Positions 16,008-23,898 of a stretch of DNA of 35,165 bases are shown one piece after another. The stretch is from Lachnospiraceae bacterium (GTDB lineage Bacteria; Bacillota; Clostridia; Lachnospirales; Lachnospiraceae). Made by a program: the position numbers and the translations under genes. The number at the start of each line of letters is the position of its first letter. Within the stretch, counting starts at the first letter, position 1. The notes beneath the pieces are model-generated. The model had not been told where the DNA came from, ran no database searches, and saw only the letters and a program-made list of their open reading frames with translations. The stretch spans positions 1-35,165 of the forward strand of contig JAFUKJ010000042.1 in the NCBI GenBank assembly GCA_017467805.1, given 5' to 3'.

Positions 16008-17461
16008 CTATATCATCTCACCAGTATAATAGAAACCATGACACTCTGTCAGCTTCACATCCACAATCTTACCAATCAGACTGGCATCCCCTGGGAAATG
16101 CACAATGGTATTGTTAGAAAGACGACCTGTCACAAGACTCGAATCATGCTCATTCAGCTCCTCTACCAAAGCCGAATGAACCTGTCCCTGCATTCTACCC
16201 ACACGACTTCTTGCAGTGTCCTGTACCACCTTCAAAAGCTTGTCAAAGCCTTCCTTAACCACATCCTCAGGCACCTGATTCTCCATTGCGGCAGCAGGTG
16301 TTCCTGTTCTCTTAGAGTAAATAAATGTAAAGGCATTGTCATACTGCACTTCCTTTACAACAGAGATGGTCTCCTCCACGTCCTCAGGTGTCTCCCCTGG
16401 GAAACCTACAATAATATCCGTTGTAAGCGAAATATCAGGAATCTCCTCACGAATCTTCTTTGCAAGTGCAAGATACTGCTCCTTGGTATATCTTCTGTTC
16501 ATTTCCTTTAAGATTCTGGTAGAACCTGACTGTAACGGAAGATGCAAATGCTTACAAATCTTCTTGGAATTCTTCATAACCTGAATTAAATCATCTGATA
16601 AATCCTTCGGATGAGATGTCATGAAACGAATTCTTTCCAAGCCTTCAATCTTCTCAATCTCCTGTAATAACTCAGCAAAGGTCATAGGCTCCTCAAGATT
16701 CTTACCATAGGAGTTAACATTCTGTCCTAAAAGCATAACCTCTACAACACCCTCAGCAACTAACTGTTCAATCTCACGGATAATGTCCTTAGGATTACGG
16801 CTACGCTCACGACCTCTTACATAAGGTACAATACAATAGCTGCAGAAATTATTACAGCCAAACATAATATTTATTCCCGACTTAAATGGATACTTTCTCT
16901 CAACGGGAAGGTCCTCTACAATCTGGTCGGTATCCTTCCAAATATCAATCACCATACGGTCAGAGCTATACATCGTATATAAAAGCTCAGCAAATTTAAA
17001 AATATTGTGTGTACCAAAGATTAAATCTACAAAGGAATAGCTCTTCTGAATCTTCTCAATCACAGATGGCTCCTGCATCATACAGCCACATAATGCGATT
17101 CTCTTTGTTGGATTTTTCTTCTTCATACTATGCAGGAATCCGAGACGTCCATATATTCTCTGGTTCGCATTGTCACGAACAGTGCAGGTATTATAAATTA
17201 CAAGGTCAGCCGCCTCGTCCTCAGTTACCTCATAACCAATATGCTCTAAATACCGATTAGCTTCTCACTGTCGCGGGCATTCATCTGACAACCAAAGGTA
17301 TTAATACACGCACTAACCTTATGACCAAGCTTCTGCTCCTCAGCCTGTAAAACATCCTGCATCTTCTTAATAAAATAATATTGCTTCTTATGCTCATCTG
17401 TAGGAATTGGAGCATTTACATCTATTTCAGCTAATATTGCTTCCATTTCAATCTTATTCAC
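16008..17461 (-). pseudogene. miaB: MiaB tRNA methylthiotransferase, split by a one-base deletion
   Basis: MiaB is a radical-SAM enzyme that methylthiolates i6A37 in tRNA. The reading frame starts at a GTG (17461) and runs through KVSACINTFGCQMNARDSEK to a stop at 17246-17248. The next frame then continues LEHIGYEVTEDEA, IYNTCTVRDNANQR and ALCGCMMQEP, followed by the radical-SAM motif CNNFCSYC (C-x3-C-x2-C) and a C-terminal TRAM domain. Adding one A to the AAA run at 17248-17250 restores a protein of about 484 residues. Without repair the first cysteine of the N-terminal cluster is separated from the other two. Real mutation and sequencing error cannot be told apart here. The first ATG after the break (17126) would lack the N-terminal cluster. 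Confidence 0.92.
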
Positions 17462-17515
17462 GTTTCTAACCTTACCTTTCTATTCTTAACGCATAAATAT
17501 CTAGTAAACTAAAAT

Positions 17516-17544
17516 ATTATATATGATTTTAGAAAATACTGCAA
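17516..17544 (-). promoter_or_regulatory. Sigma-A-type promoter for miaB
   Basis: Minus-strand TTGCAG and TATAAT with a 17-base spacer, about 55 bases before the GTG start. This is a near-consensus promoter. The downstream LRR gene is probably in the same transcript. Confidence 0.75.
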
Positions 17545-17571
17545 TATAGGTGAAATGGATAATGTCTCCAA

Positions 17572-17610
17572 AATGAAAGACCTATGAGGAATCCCCATAG
17601 GTCTTTCATT
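17572..17610 (-). terminator. Intrinsic terminator after the lipoprotein gene
   Basis: Perfect 15-bp stem (17610-17596 with 17586-17572) with a 9-base loop, then TTTTGG on the minus strand (the T-run overlaps the stem base). The stem overlaps the stop codon of the lipoprotein gene. Confidence 0.75.
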
Positions 17611-18355
17611 ATTTGATTCCCATCATATTTTTTAGAATTGTCTTTAATCCTGCTCTCGTCGCTTCATCATTTACATATGGATAAGAAATTTGAACTGCCT
17701 TGTCAAGATACGGGGCTGCCAGTGTGGAAAAACATCTAAACTGTCCCCACGGCAATAAACTCTTATCCACATAGAAAACCTCCCATACATCCTGGCCATT
17801 CCAAGTATATTTGCCTAGTAACGCATTGTCCTTTGGTGACTGATAAAAGGTATCTTCATAGACGCCATAATACATCATAACAGCCCTTCCATCGTAATAT
17901 GTATAGATTTCCTTACCATTTCCCGAAAACAACTCAGGAATCCCATCACCCGTCATATCCTTTAATCCAAAGTTGGCAATACTCTGCTGAGACTGTTCTA
18001 ACAGCATTGCATAGGCTTCAGCATAATCCTCTACTGCTTCTAACATTACTTCTTTTTCTGTTAACGGCGCACTTACCTGTGCTACAAGAAATGCCCCTGG
18101 AATATAGTAGGTACCACCAATATCAACACGATAAAAGCCTGTGGTTGTAATACCCGTAACCTTCACCAGGGTAAATCTCTCCAGCAAAAATGCTACGTTT
18201 GTAAAAACATTATCCGTGGAATACACAGGTGTTCCCGAGGTCGAATACATCTCCATTTCAACTTCAATTACATTTTCTGCAGCATTCACCTCTAATGGCT
18301 GCACACATCCTACTAATATCCATATAATAAGCATACATGATAAAATTTTTTTCAT
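17609..18355 (-). CDS. Putative lipoprotein with SH3-like region
   Basis: 248 residues, no family recognised with certainty. Seen: a signal peptide with lipobox LVGC (cysteine 17), so probably membrane-anchored outside the cell. Residues about 38-90 (YSTSGTPVYSTDNVFTNVAF and later GFYRVDIGGTYYIPGAFL) resemble a bacterial SH3 fold, which in other surface proteins binds cell wall. A later DMTGDGIPELF motif looks like a calcium-binding FG-GAP/VCBS-type loop. The start ATG has GAGGGGG upstream. The gene stands alone, with its own promoter, a leader hairpin and a terminator. Confidence 0.7.
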   Translation of the reverse strand: MKKILSCMLIIWILVGCVQPLEVNAAENVIEVEMEMYSTSGTPVYSTDNVFTNVAFLLERFTLVKVTGITTTGFYRVDIGGTYYIPGAFLVAQVSAPLTEKEVMLEAVEDYAEAYAMLLEQSQQSIANFGLKDMTGDGIPELFSGNGKEIYTYYDGRAVMMYYGVYEDTFYQSPKDNALLGKYTWNGQDVWEVFYVDKSLLPWGQFRCFSTLAAPYLDKAVQISYPYVNDEATRAGLKTILKNMMGIK

Positions 18356-18383
18356 ACGAATCCCCCTCTATATATAGTAAACA

Positions 18384-18412
18384 AAAATCGCAATTTAACC
18401 TTTAAATTGCGA
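18384..18412 (-). terminator. Hairpin plus T-run in the lipoprotein gene leader
   Basis: Perfect 11-bp stem (18412-18402 with 18398-18388), 3-base loop, followed by five T on the minus strand. It lies 33 bases before the lipoprotein start and downstream of its predicted promoter, so it would act on that gene's own transcript. The stem is AT-rich and may be a weak terminator. Confidence 0.5.
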
Positions 18413-18440
18413 CTGAGTTCTAGTAATATATTCTTATTTA

Positions 18441-18470
18441 ATGATAACATTTATGATTATATTGTGTCAA
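18441..18470 (-). promoter_or_regulatory. Promoter for the lipoprotein gene
   Basis: Minus-strand consensus TTGACA followed after 18 bases by TATCAT. The predicted start near 18434 leaves a short leader that contains the hairpin at 18388-18412. Confidence 0.55.
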
Positions 18471-18514
18471 TGATATACAATATATATTTATTTCAGTTAT
18501 TTTGTGAAATTCGC

Positions 18515-18543
18515 GTGACTTTAGGTAGCAAAAGAACTATAAT
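18515..18543 (+). promoter_or_regulatory. Promoter for the flavin reductase gene
   Basis: GTGACT and a perfect TATAAT are spaced by 17 bases. The start would lie near 18550, about 30 bases before the ATG, with AAGGAG in between. Confidence 0.65.
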
Positions 18544-18579
18544 AATAAAGCATTATTAATTTAAAAGGAGCGTACTACT

Positions 18580-19086
18580 ATGCATTCATTTCAACCAATT
18601 TCAATCGACATGTTAGAGATAAATCCGTTTGAGAAAATCGGAAAGGACTGGGCACTTGTAACTGCAGGCACAAAGGATAAGGCAAACACCATGACTGTCA
18701 GTTGGGGTGGCATGGGCGTTATGTGGGGAAAGAATGTTGCTTTCATCTTCATTCGTGACTCACGCTACACTAAGGAGTTCATTGACAATGGTGACTTCTT
18801 CTCTGTAACCTTTTTCGATGAACAATATAAAAAGGCTTTGAGCTACTGTGGCTCGCACTCAGGACGTAACGAAGACAAGATTGTCAATGCAGGACTTAAT
18901 ATTGCAAGCAAGCATGGCATTCCTTATATTGACGAGGGTAATCTTGTATTACTCTGCAACAAGCTGTCAGCAACAAAAATTAATGAGGATTCTTTCCTCA
19001 CTCCTGAAATCAAGGAAAAATGGTATCAGGACGGCGATATGCACACCATGTATATTGCAGAAATCATTGAAGTTATGGCACGTTAA
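18580..19086 (+). CDS. Flavin reductase-like FMN-binding protein
   Basis: 168-residue protein of the flavin reductase / FMN-binding split-barrel family. Seen: DWALVTAGTKDKANTMTVSWGG near residues 24-45, the FMN-phosphate-binding region with the T/S residues typical of the family, FIFIRDSRYTKEFID near 56-70, FFSVTFFDEQYKKALSYCGSHSGR near 74-97, and EDKIVNAGL near 98-106. The physiological partner cannot be inferred: such proteins reduce flavins or act as NAD(P)H oxidoreductases. It is monocistronic on the plus strand and convergent with the proline operon. Confidence 0.88.
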   Translation: MHSFQPISIDMLEINPFEKIGKDWALVTAGTKDKANTMTVSWGGMGVMWGKNVAFIFIRDSRYTKEFIDNGDFFSVTFFDEQYKKALSYCGSHSGRNEDKIVNAGLNIASKHGIPYIDEGNLVLLCNKLSATKINEDSFLTPEIKEKWYQDGDMHTMYIAEIIEVMAR

Positions 19087-19091
19087 AAAAC

Positions 19092-19117
19092 GGCGGTAGG
19101 TTCTAACTCCTACCGCC
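19092..19117. terminator. Bidirectional terminator between flavin reductase and proA
   Basis: Perfect GC-rich 9-bp stem (19092-19100 with 19109-19117), 8-base loop. On the minus strand six T follow, after one G (stop side of proA); on the plus strand the tail is ATTATATTT. It can serve both convergent genes and is stronger for proA. Confidence 0.8.
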
Positions 19118-19126
19118 ATTATATTT

Positions 19127-20404
19127 CTATAAGTTTTTAAAATGAAACTCGTTCTTACCAGTTGCATAGTCATCCACAATCTGACCTGCACCAAAAAGCT
19201 TATACTTATAAGTTACCAAGCCTTCCAAACCAACTGGGCCTCTTGCATGAATCTTGCTGGTGCTAATACCGACCTCTGCGCCGAAGCCATAACGGAAACC
19301 ATCTGCAAATCTCGTAGAACAGTTCTGGTATACACCTGCCGAATCTACCATTCTCATAAAGTATGCGGCTGCATCTGCATCCTCTGTAATGATACAGTCT
19401 GTATGATGAGAACCATAACGATTAATATGCTTCACTGCTTCCTCTACGCTCTTAACCGTCTTTGCAGAAATAATCAAATCAAGATACTCTGTCGCAAAGT
19501 CTTCATCTGTAGCAGCCTCACAAGGATATTTATCCATAATCTCCTTAGTAGCACGAAGGGTAATATTCTTCTCAGCAAATGCCTTCTGCAATGCAGGCAT
19601 CAGTGCATCCACAGCATCCTCATGAATTAACAAAGTCTCTACAGAGTTACAAGCCGCTGTATACTGTGTCTTAGCATCTACAATAATCGGAACTGCTTTC
19701 TTAACATCAAAATTCTTATCTACATAGATATGACAGATACCATCTGCATGTCCAAGCACAGGAATCTTGGTATTATTCATAATATACTGCACAAATGCAT
19801 TAGAACCTCTAGGAATTAACAAATCAACAGACTCATGACAGTTCAACAACTCTGCAATCTCATCTCTAAGCTCTGCCTGGAAGAGACATCCCTCTGGCAG
19901 ACCACACTCTGTAGCTGCCTGATAAATAATATCAAACAAAACCTTATTGGTATACTTTGTTTCACTTCCGTCCTTTAAGATTGCGCAGTTACCACTCTTG
20001 ATGCAAAGTGATGCAATCTGAATCAACGCATCAGGTCTTGCCTCAAAAATGACACCAATCACACCAATCGGGCAGGTCTCTCTTACCAGCACAAGATTCT
20101 CATCCAATTCTCTCTTTAACTGTTCCTTGAAAAGAGGGTCCTCCAAGGTCAGTAAATTCTGAATTCCCTTTACTGAATCCGCAAGCTTCTGCTCGCTAAA
20201 CTTTAATCTTTTTACAACAGCAGGTGCAATCTGATTCTTCTCTGCCTCTGCTAAATCCTTCTCATTTGCTTCAAAGATTGCTGCCTGATTCTCCATCAAT
20301 CGCTCTGCAATCTTGGCCAAAGCAGCATTTCTTACCTCAATTGTTGTACCAGCCATCAAAGAGCTATCAAGCTTCATTGCTGCCGCTTTTTCCTGTATTG
20401 TCAT
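19127..20404 (-). CDS. proA: Gamma-glutamyl phosphate reductase ProA
   Basis: Second step of proline synthesis: NADPH-dependent reduction of gamma-glutamyl phosphate to the semialdehyde. 425 residues, typical length. Seen: CPIGVIGVIFEARPDALIQ near residue 111, LKDGSETKYTN near 141, the nucleophilic cysteine in TQYTAACNSVETLL near 245-258, and ARGPVGLEGLVTYKYKLFG near the C-terminus. It is the last gene of the unit proB-DUF896-cyclo-ligase-proA and ends at a strong terminator. Confidence 0.96.
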   Translation of the reverse strand: MTIQEKAAAMKLDSSLMAGTTIEVRNAALAKIAERLMENQAAIFEANEKDLAEAEKNQIAPAVVKRLKFSEQKLADSVKGIQNLLTLEDPLFKEQLKRELDENLVLVRETCPIGVIGVIFEARPDALIQIASLCIKSGNCAILKDGSETKYTNKVLFDIIYQAATECGLPEGCLFQAELRDEIAELLNCHESVDLLIPRGSNAFVQYIMNNTKIPVLGHADGICHIYVDKNFDVKKAVPIIVDAKTQYTAACNSVETLLIHEDAVDALMPALQKAFAEKNITLRATKEIMDKYPCEAATDEDFATEYLDLIISAKTVKSVEEAVKHINRYGSHHTDCIITEDADAAAYFMRMVDSAGVYQNCSTRFADGFRYGFGAEVGISTSKIHARGPVGLEGLVTYKYKLFGAGQIVDDYATGKNEFHFKNL

Positions 20405-20448
20405 AATCGTGTTTCCTTTCCACTTACTCTCTAAATCCTTAAAAATTT

Positions 20449-21033
20449 TTAAATTCTTAAAAATGAATATATAATCTCTTCTGTTATAACCTTATCCATC
20501 TTAATATCATGCTCGTCTGTCGGAATGCCTTCCTCTGTAATCTGATTTGCAAAAGCAAGTGCCATCATGGTAATCGGACGCTTATTGCTAAAATACTTAT
20601 CATAAAAACCCTTTCCATAGCCAACACGATAGCCTCGTGTATCAAAAGCTACTCCTGGAATAATCGCCAAAGTATCCTCGCAGGGATTCCATACAAATCT
20701 CTTACCTGCATCCTCTTTTGGCTCACGAATTCCTTTATAGCCCTCAAAAAGCTGTTTTACCGACACCACCTGATAGAACTCCATGGTATTAGTAAGTCCA
20801 TCCGACTTCGGGAAATACACCTTTTTCTTATGTAACAGGGCATCCTCGAACAAAGCTCTTGTCATGACCTCATGACAATAATCTGCATACAGTAAAATGT
20901 TCTGCGCTTCCTTATACTCATTTGTCTGTAACACCTTCTGCACAATCGCCTCGCTCTTTTGTACAACCTCATCATGTGTCATAGCATTACGAAGCGCAAG
21001 CATCTGCTTTCTAATCTGCTTCTTGTCTTCCAT
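20449..21033 (-). CDS. 5-formyltetrahydrofolate cyclo-ligase
   Basis: Converts 5-formyl-THF to 5,10-methenyl-THF with ATP, returning folinate to one-carbon metabolism. 194 residues, the usual length. Seen: N-terminal KKQIRKQMLALRNAMT, the ATP-binding basic residues near the start, EPKEDAGKRFVW, DTLAIIPGVAFDTRGYRVGYGKGFYDKY near 124-150, the family's signature. It sits between DUF896 and proA; the ribosome site GGGGTG lies six bases upstream. Its place inside a proline operon has no obvious biochemical reason. Confidence 0.94.
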   Translation of the reverse strand: MEDKKQIRKQMLALRNAMTHDEVVQKSEAIVQKVLQTNEYKEAQNILLYADYCHEVMTRALFEDALLHKKKVYFPKSDGLTNTMEFYQVVSVKQLFEGYKGIREPKEDAGKRFVWNPCEDTLAIIPGVAFDTRGYRVGYGKGFYDKYFSNKRPITMMALAFANQITEEGIPTDEHDIKMDKVITEEIIYSFLRI

Positions 21034-21056
21034 CCTCTACACCCCAAATATACGCC

Positions 21057-21284
21057 TTATGAAGTAGGCTTCTTGCCGCCAAACTTCTCTCCAAGATTCT
21101 CTCTTGTACCATCTGGTCTCTCGATTGTAATACTGTCAAGCTGTCCCTTCAGATTGGCTCTAAAATTCGCAATATATTCTGCTCTCAGTTGTGCCTGCTC
21201 AGCTTTCTCTTCGTCTGTTAAGCCTTCAGCCTGAGACTTATGATATAATTCATTAATTCTAGCTATCTTCTCATCTAAAGTCAT
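21057..21284 (-). CDS. DUF896 / YnzC family small protein
   Basis: 75-residue, highly charged helical protein: TLDEKIARINELYHKSQ, then GLTDEEKAEQAQLRAEYI, NFRANLKGQLDSI, and a tail ending KKPTS. This matches the DUF896 (YnzC) family, in which the B. subtilis member lies beside the SOS genes lexA/yneA. The biochemical role is unknown. It is preceded by a strong GGAGG site and lies between proB and the cyclo-ligase, all probably in one transcript. Confidence 0.85.
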   Translation of the reverse strand: MTLDEKIARINELYHKSQAEGLTDEEKAEQAQLRAEYIANFRANLKGQLDSITIERPDGTRENLGEKFGGKKPTS

Positions 21285-21318
21285 TTTATTCCTCCATATC
21301 AGATTTCTAATATCAAAT

Positions 21319-22173
21319 CTATTTATGCAACTGGTCTACAAACTCAGCCAAATTAAATTCTTCATTCAAATTCGCCTTAAATATGGTTCCGTAATTTCTG
21401 CCCTCCATAATTCTATGAATGACACGAACATCCTTACCATTGGCAATTACCATATCAGCACCTGAATATGTAGCAATCTTGGCAGCAGTCAGCTTTGTCT
21501 CCATACCGCCTGTACCCGAATCGCTGCCTGTCGTACCCTTACCCATGCGTAAAAGCTCCTCTGTCAGACTGTCAACACGCTCGATAAACTGCGCCTGAGG
21601 ATTCTTTCTTGGGTCATCTGTATACAAACCATCTATATCAGATAACAAAATCAATAAATCCGCTCCTGTTAAAGCTGTTACCACTGCTGATAGGGTATCA
21701 TTATCACCTATTACCTGCTCCAACTCGAATGTCGATATCGTATCATTCTCATTTACAACAGGAATAACTCCCATATCCAACAACTGACTAAAGGTATTCT
21801 GCGCATTCTTACGGGACACTTCATCAACAATTGTATTTCTTGTCATCAAAATCTGTGCTGCCTGATGATTATACTCTGAGAAAATTCTCTGATAGGTAGA
21901 CATGAGTCTTGCCTGTCCAATTGCCGCACATGCCTGCTTCTCTGAAATATTAGAGGTCTTCTTAAGACCTACAGCCTTTCTTCCACAAGCAACCGCACCC
22001 GATGTTACCAGAATAACATCCTTGCCCTGATTACGAATATTGCATAATTCGCGTACCAGAATATCCATTTTTATATAATCAAGATCGCCCGTCTCGGGGT
22101 GTTGTAAAGATGATGATCCTATCTTTACTACGATTCTTTCCTTTTTCCTGAGGTTCTTTCGTAACTCTTCCAC
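21319..22173 (-). CDS. proB: Glutamate 5-kinase ProB (short form without PUA domain)
   Basis: First step of proline synthesis, phosphorylating glutamate for ProA. 284 residues: the amino acid kinase domain alone, without the C-terminal PUA domain seen in the 367-residue E. coli protein. Seen: RIVVKIGSSSLQHP near 13-26, VTSGAVACGRKAVG near 56-69, NENDTIS near 141, GDNDTLSAVVTALTGADLLILLSDIDGLYTDDP near 153-185, and GTGGMETKLTAAKIA near 218-232. The start is a GTG at 22173 with GGAGG seven bases upstream. Feedback inhibition by proline is usual for the kinase domain. Confidence 0.95.
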   Translation of the reverse strand: MEELRKNLRKKERIVVKIGSSSLQHPETGDLDYIKMDILVRELCNIRNQGKDVILVTSGAVACGRKAVGLKKTSNISEKQACAAIGQARLMSTYQRIFSEYNHQAAQILMTRNTIVDEVSRKNAQNTFSQLLDMGVIPVVNENDTISTFELEQVIGDNDTLSAVVTALTGADLLILLSDIDGLYTDDPRKNPQAQFIERVDSLTEELLRMGKGTTGSDSGTGGMETKLTAAKIATYSGADMVIANGKDVRVIHRIMEGRNYGTIFKANLNEEFNLAEFVDQLHK

Positions 22174-22216
22174 TGCTTTGCCTCCGTATATTTATTCATT
22201 TTATACATCGTTTCAT

Positions 22217-22245
22217 ATTGTAATGCATTTTTGCGAGACTGTCTA
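22217..22245 (-). promoter_or_regulatory. Promoter for the proline operon
   Basis: Minus-strand TAGACA and TACAAT with a 17-base spacer, each five of six to consensus. The -35 overlaps the stop codon of the upstream flavoprotein gene. The leader before proB would be about 37 bases, too short for a riboswitch. Confidence 0.55.
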
Positions 22246-23880
22246 GTGTTCTGATGCGGTTTTCGCTATCTGTTCTGCCACTAAGATTCCATCCATGGCA
22301 GCAGATGTAATTCCTCCAGCGTAGCCTGCGCCCTCTCCGCATGGATACAAGCCCCTCACAGCAGGACTTTGCAATGTTTCATCTCTATGAATTCTAATCG
22401 GCGACGATGTTCTGCTCTCCACACCTGACAGAATAGCATCCTTAGCCGCAAAGCCTGGAATTACCTTATCAAAATGAGACATACCTTCTATAAAGGCTTC
22501 CTCACATTCAGAAGGCAGCAGACCTCTTAAATTCGTCCAGAAATAGCCGCCTTTTATACATGGACTATTGTAGTCAACAAGACCAGTTGAGTCATTGCTT
22601 TTCACATAATCCTCATAATACTGCGTCGGTATCTTTCCCTTACCAAGCGAAAAAGCCTTCTCCTCAAGCCTTCTTTGGAATTCCATACCAGCAAGAGGTC
22701 CTTCACAGCCATAATCCTCAGAGGTAACTGCCACAATAATTGCACTGTTCGCATTATGACTTGCTCGATCAGAATAGCTCATGCCATTTACTGCTGTCCG
22801 CCCCTCCTCGCTGGATGCATTCACAACATATCCTCCTGGACACATACAGAAGGAATACACACCTCTTCCACTGCTTGTCTTAGCAGTTACCTTATATGGT
22901 GCAGCAGGAAGCTCTGCGCCATGTTCCGCTCCATACATCCTGTCATTTATCATGCTCTGAGGATGCTCCACACGCATACCAACCGCAAATGCCTTAGCTG
23001 CCATAGGAAGCTGTATCTTATGCAGATATTCAAAGGTATCTCTGGCACTATGACCTATCGCCAGCACAACCTGATTGGTCTCTAGCTTATATTCACCATT
23101 GACCTCTACACCGCACACCATATCATTTTGAATCTCAATTCCTGTAACCTTACTTCCAAAACGAACCTCGCCACCATACTTTATAATTTCTTCACGCATA
23201 TTGGCAACCACATTCTTTAACACATCTGTTCCAATATGCGGCTTACTATCGTATAAAATCTCTTTCGGCGCTCCCATCTCTACAAAGATTCTAAGCACCT
23301 CTTTGTTGCGCCCAAACTTGTCCTTCACCAAGGTATTCAGCTTTCCATCGGAAAAGGTACCTGCTCCGCCCTCTCCAAATTGCACATTCGATTCTGGATT
23401 CAATGTACCGCCATTCCAAAAGGCTTCTACATCCTTAGAACGCTGTTCTACATCAAATCCACGTTCCAAAAGAATTGGCTGATAACCATGAATTGCTAGC
23501 ATATATCCACAGAACAATCCCGCAGGCCCCATACCAACAACAACGGGTCTGTGTGCCAGCGTCTTACTTCCCGTTTCAGGAAATTGATATGTAACCATGT
23601 CATTCATCAAAATATTAGGATTCTTACACTTTTTAACAATCTTTTCCTCTGAAAGCTTTTGTAGAGTCACACCAAGCGAATACACCTGAAATATCTGGGG
23701 TTTACGTCTTGCATCAATAGAATGCTTCAAAATCTCTACCTTTGCAATTTCTGCAACTGGTATGTTCAATACCTTTGCCGCTTTTACTTTCAAAGCCTCT
23801 ATATCGTCAAGCATATCTGCCAGAGTCTTCTTCTTTCCATTCCATGTAAGCTCTGTTTTAAGCTGATTTATTACTATCAT
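22243..23880 (-). CDS. FAD-dependent dehydrogenase (COG2509-type flavoprotein)
   Basis: 545-residue flavoprotein. Residues 1-100 form a small N-terminal domain (KVKAAKVLNIPVAEI; ILKHSIDARRKPQIFQVYSLGV). The Rossmann FAD motif follows as VVVGMGPAGLFCGYMLA near residues 112-129 with ILLERG. GEGGAGTFSDGKLNT near 168-182 and the C-terminal GEGAGYAGGITSAAMDG near 510-528 are the other family signatures. The substrate is not established. It follows the YhiN-type flavoprotein by 18 bases, so the two are likely co-transcribed. Confidence 0.88.
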   Translation of the reverse strand: MIVINQLKTELTWNGKKKTLADMLDDIEALKVKAAKVLNIPVAEIAKVEILKHSIDARRKPQIFQVYSLGVTLQKLSEEKIVKKCKNPNILMNDMVTYQFPETGSKTLAHRPVVVGMGPAGLFCGYMLAIHGYQPILLERGFDVEQRSKDVEAFWNGGTLNPESNVQFGEGGAGTFSDGKLNTLVKDKFGRNKEVLRIFVEMGAPKEILYDSKPHIGTDVLKNVVANMREEIIKYGGEVRFGSKVTGIEIQNDMVCGVEVNGEYKLETNQVVLAIGHSARDTFEYLHKIQLPMAAKAFAVGMRVEHPQSMINDRMYGAEHGAELPAAPYKVTAKTSSGRGVYSFCMCPGGYVVNASSEEGRTAVNGMSYSDRASHNANSAIIVAVTSEDYGCEGPLAGMEFQRRLEEKAFSLGKGKIPTQYYEDYVKSNDSTGLVDYNSPCIKGGYFWTNLRGLLPSECEEAFIEGMSHFDKVIPGFAAKDAILSGVESRTSSPIRIHRDETLQSPAVRGLYPCGEGAGYAGGITSAAMDGILVAEQIAKTASEH

Positions 23881-23898
23881 GAATTCATTACCTTTCTA

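Noticed and set aside
16038-16511. A 157-codon plus-strand frame
   Set aside because: Antisense shadow within the conserved radical-SAM and TRAM parts of miaB.
19142-19630. A 162-codon plus-strand frame
   Set aside because: Antisense to the conserved C-terminal half of proA; no start signals.
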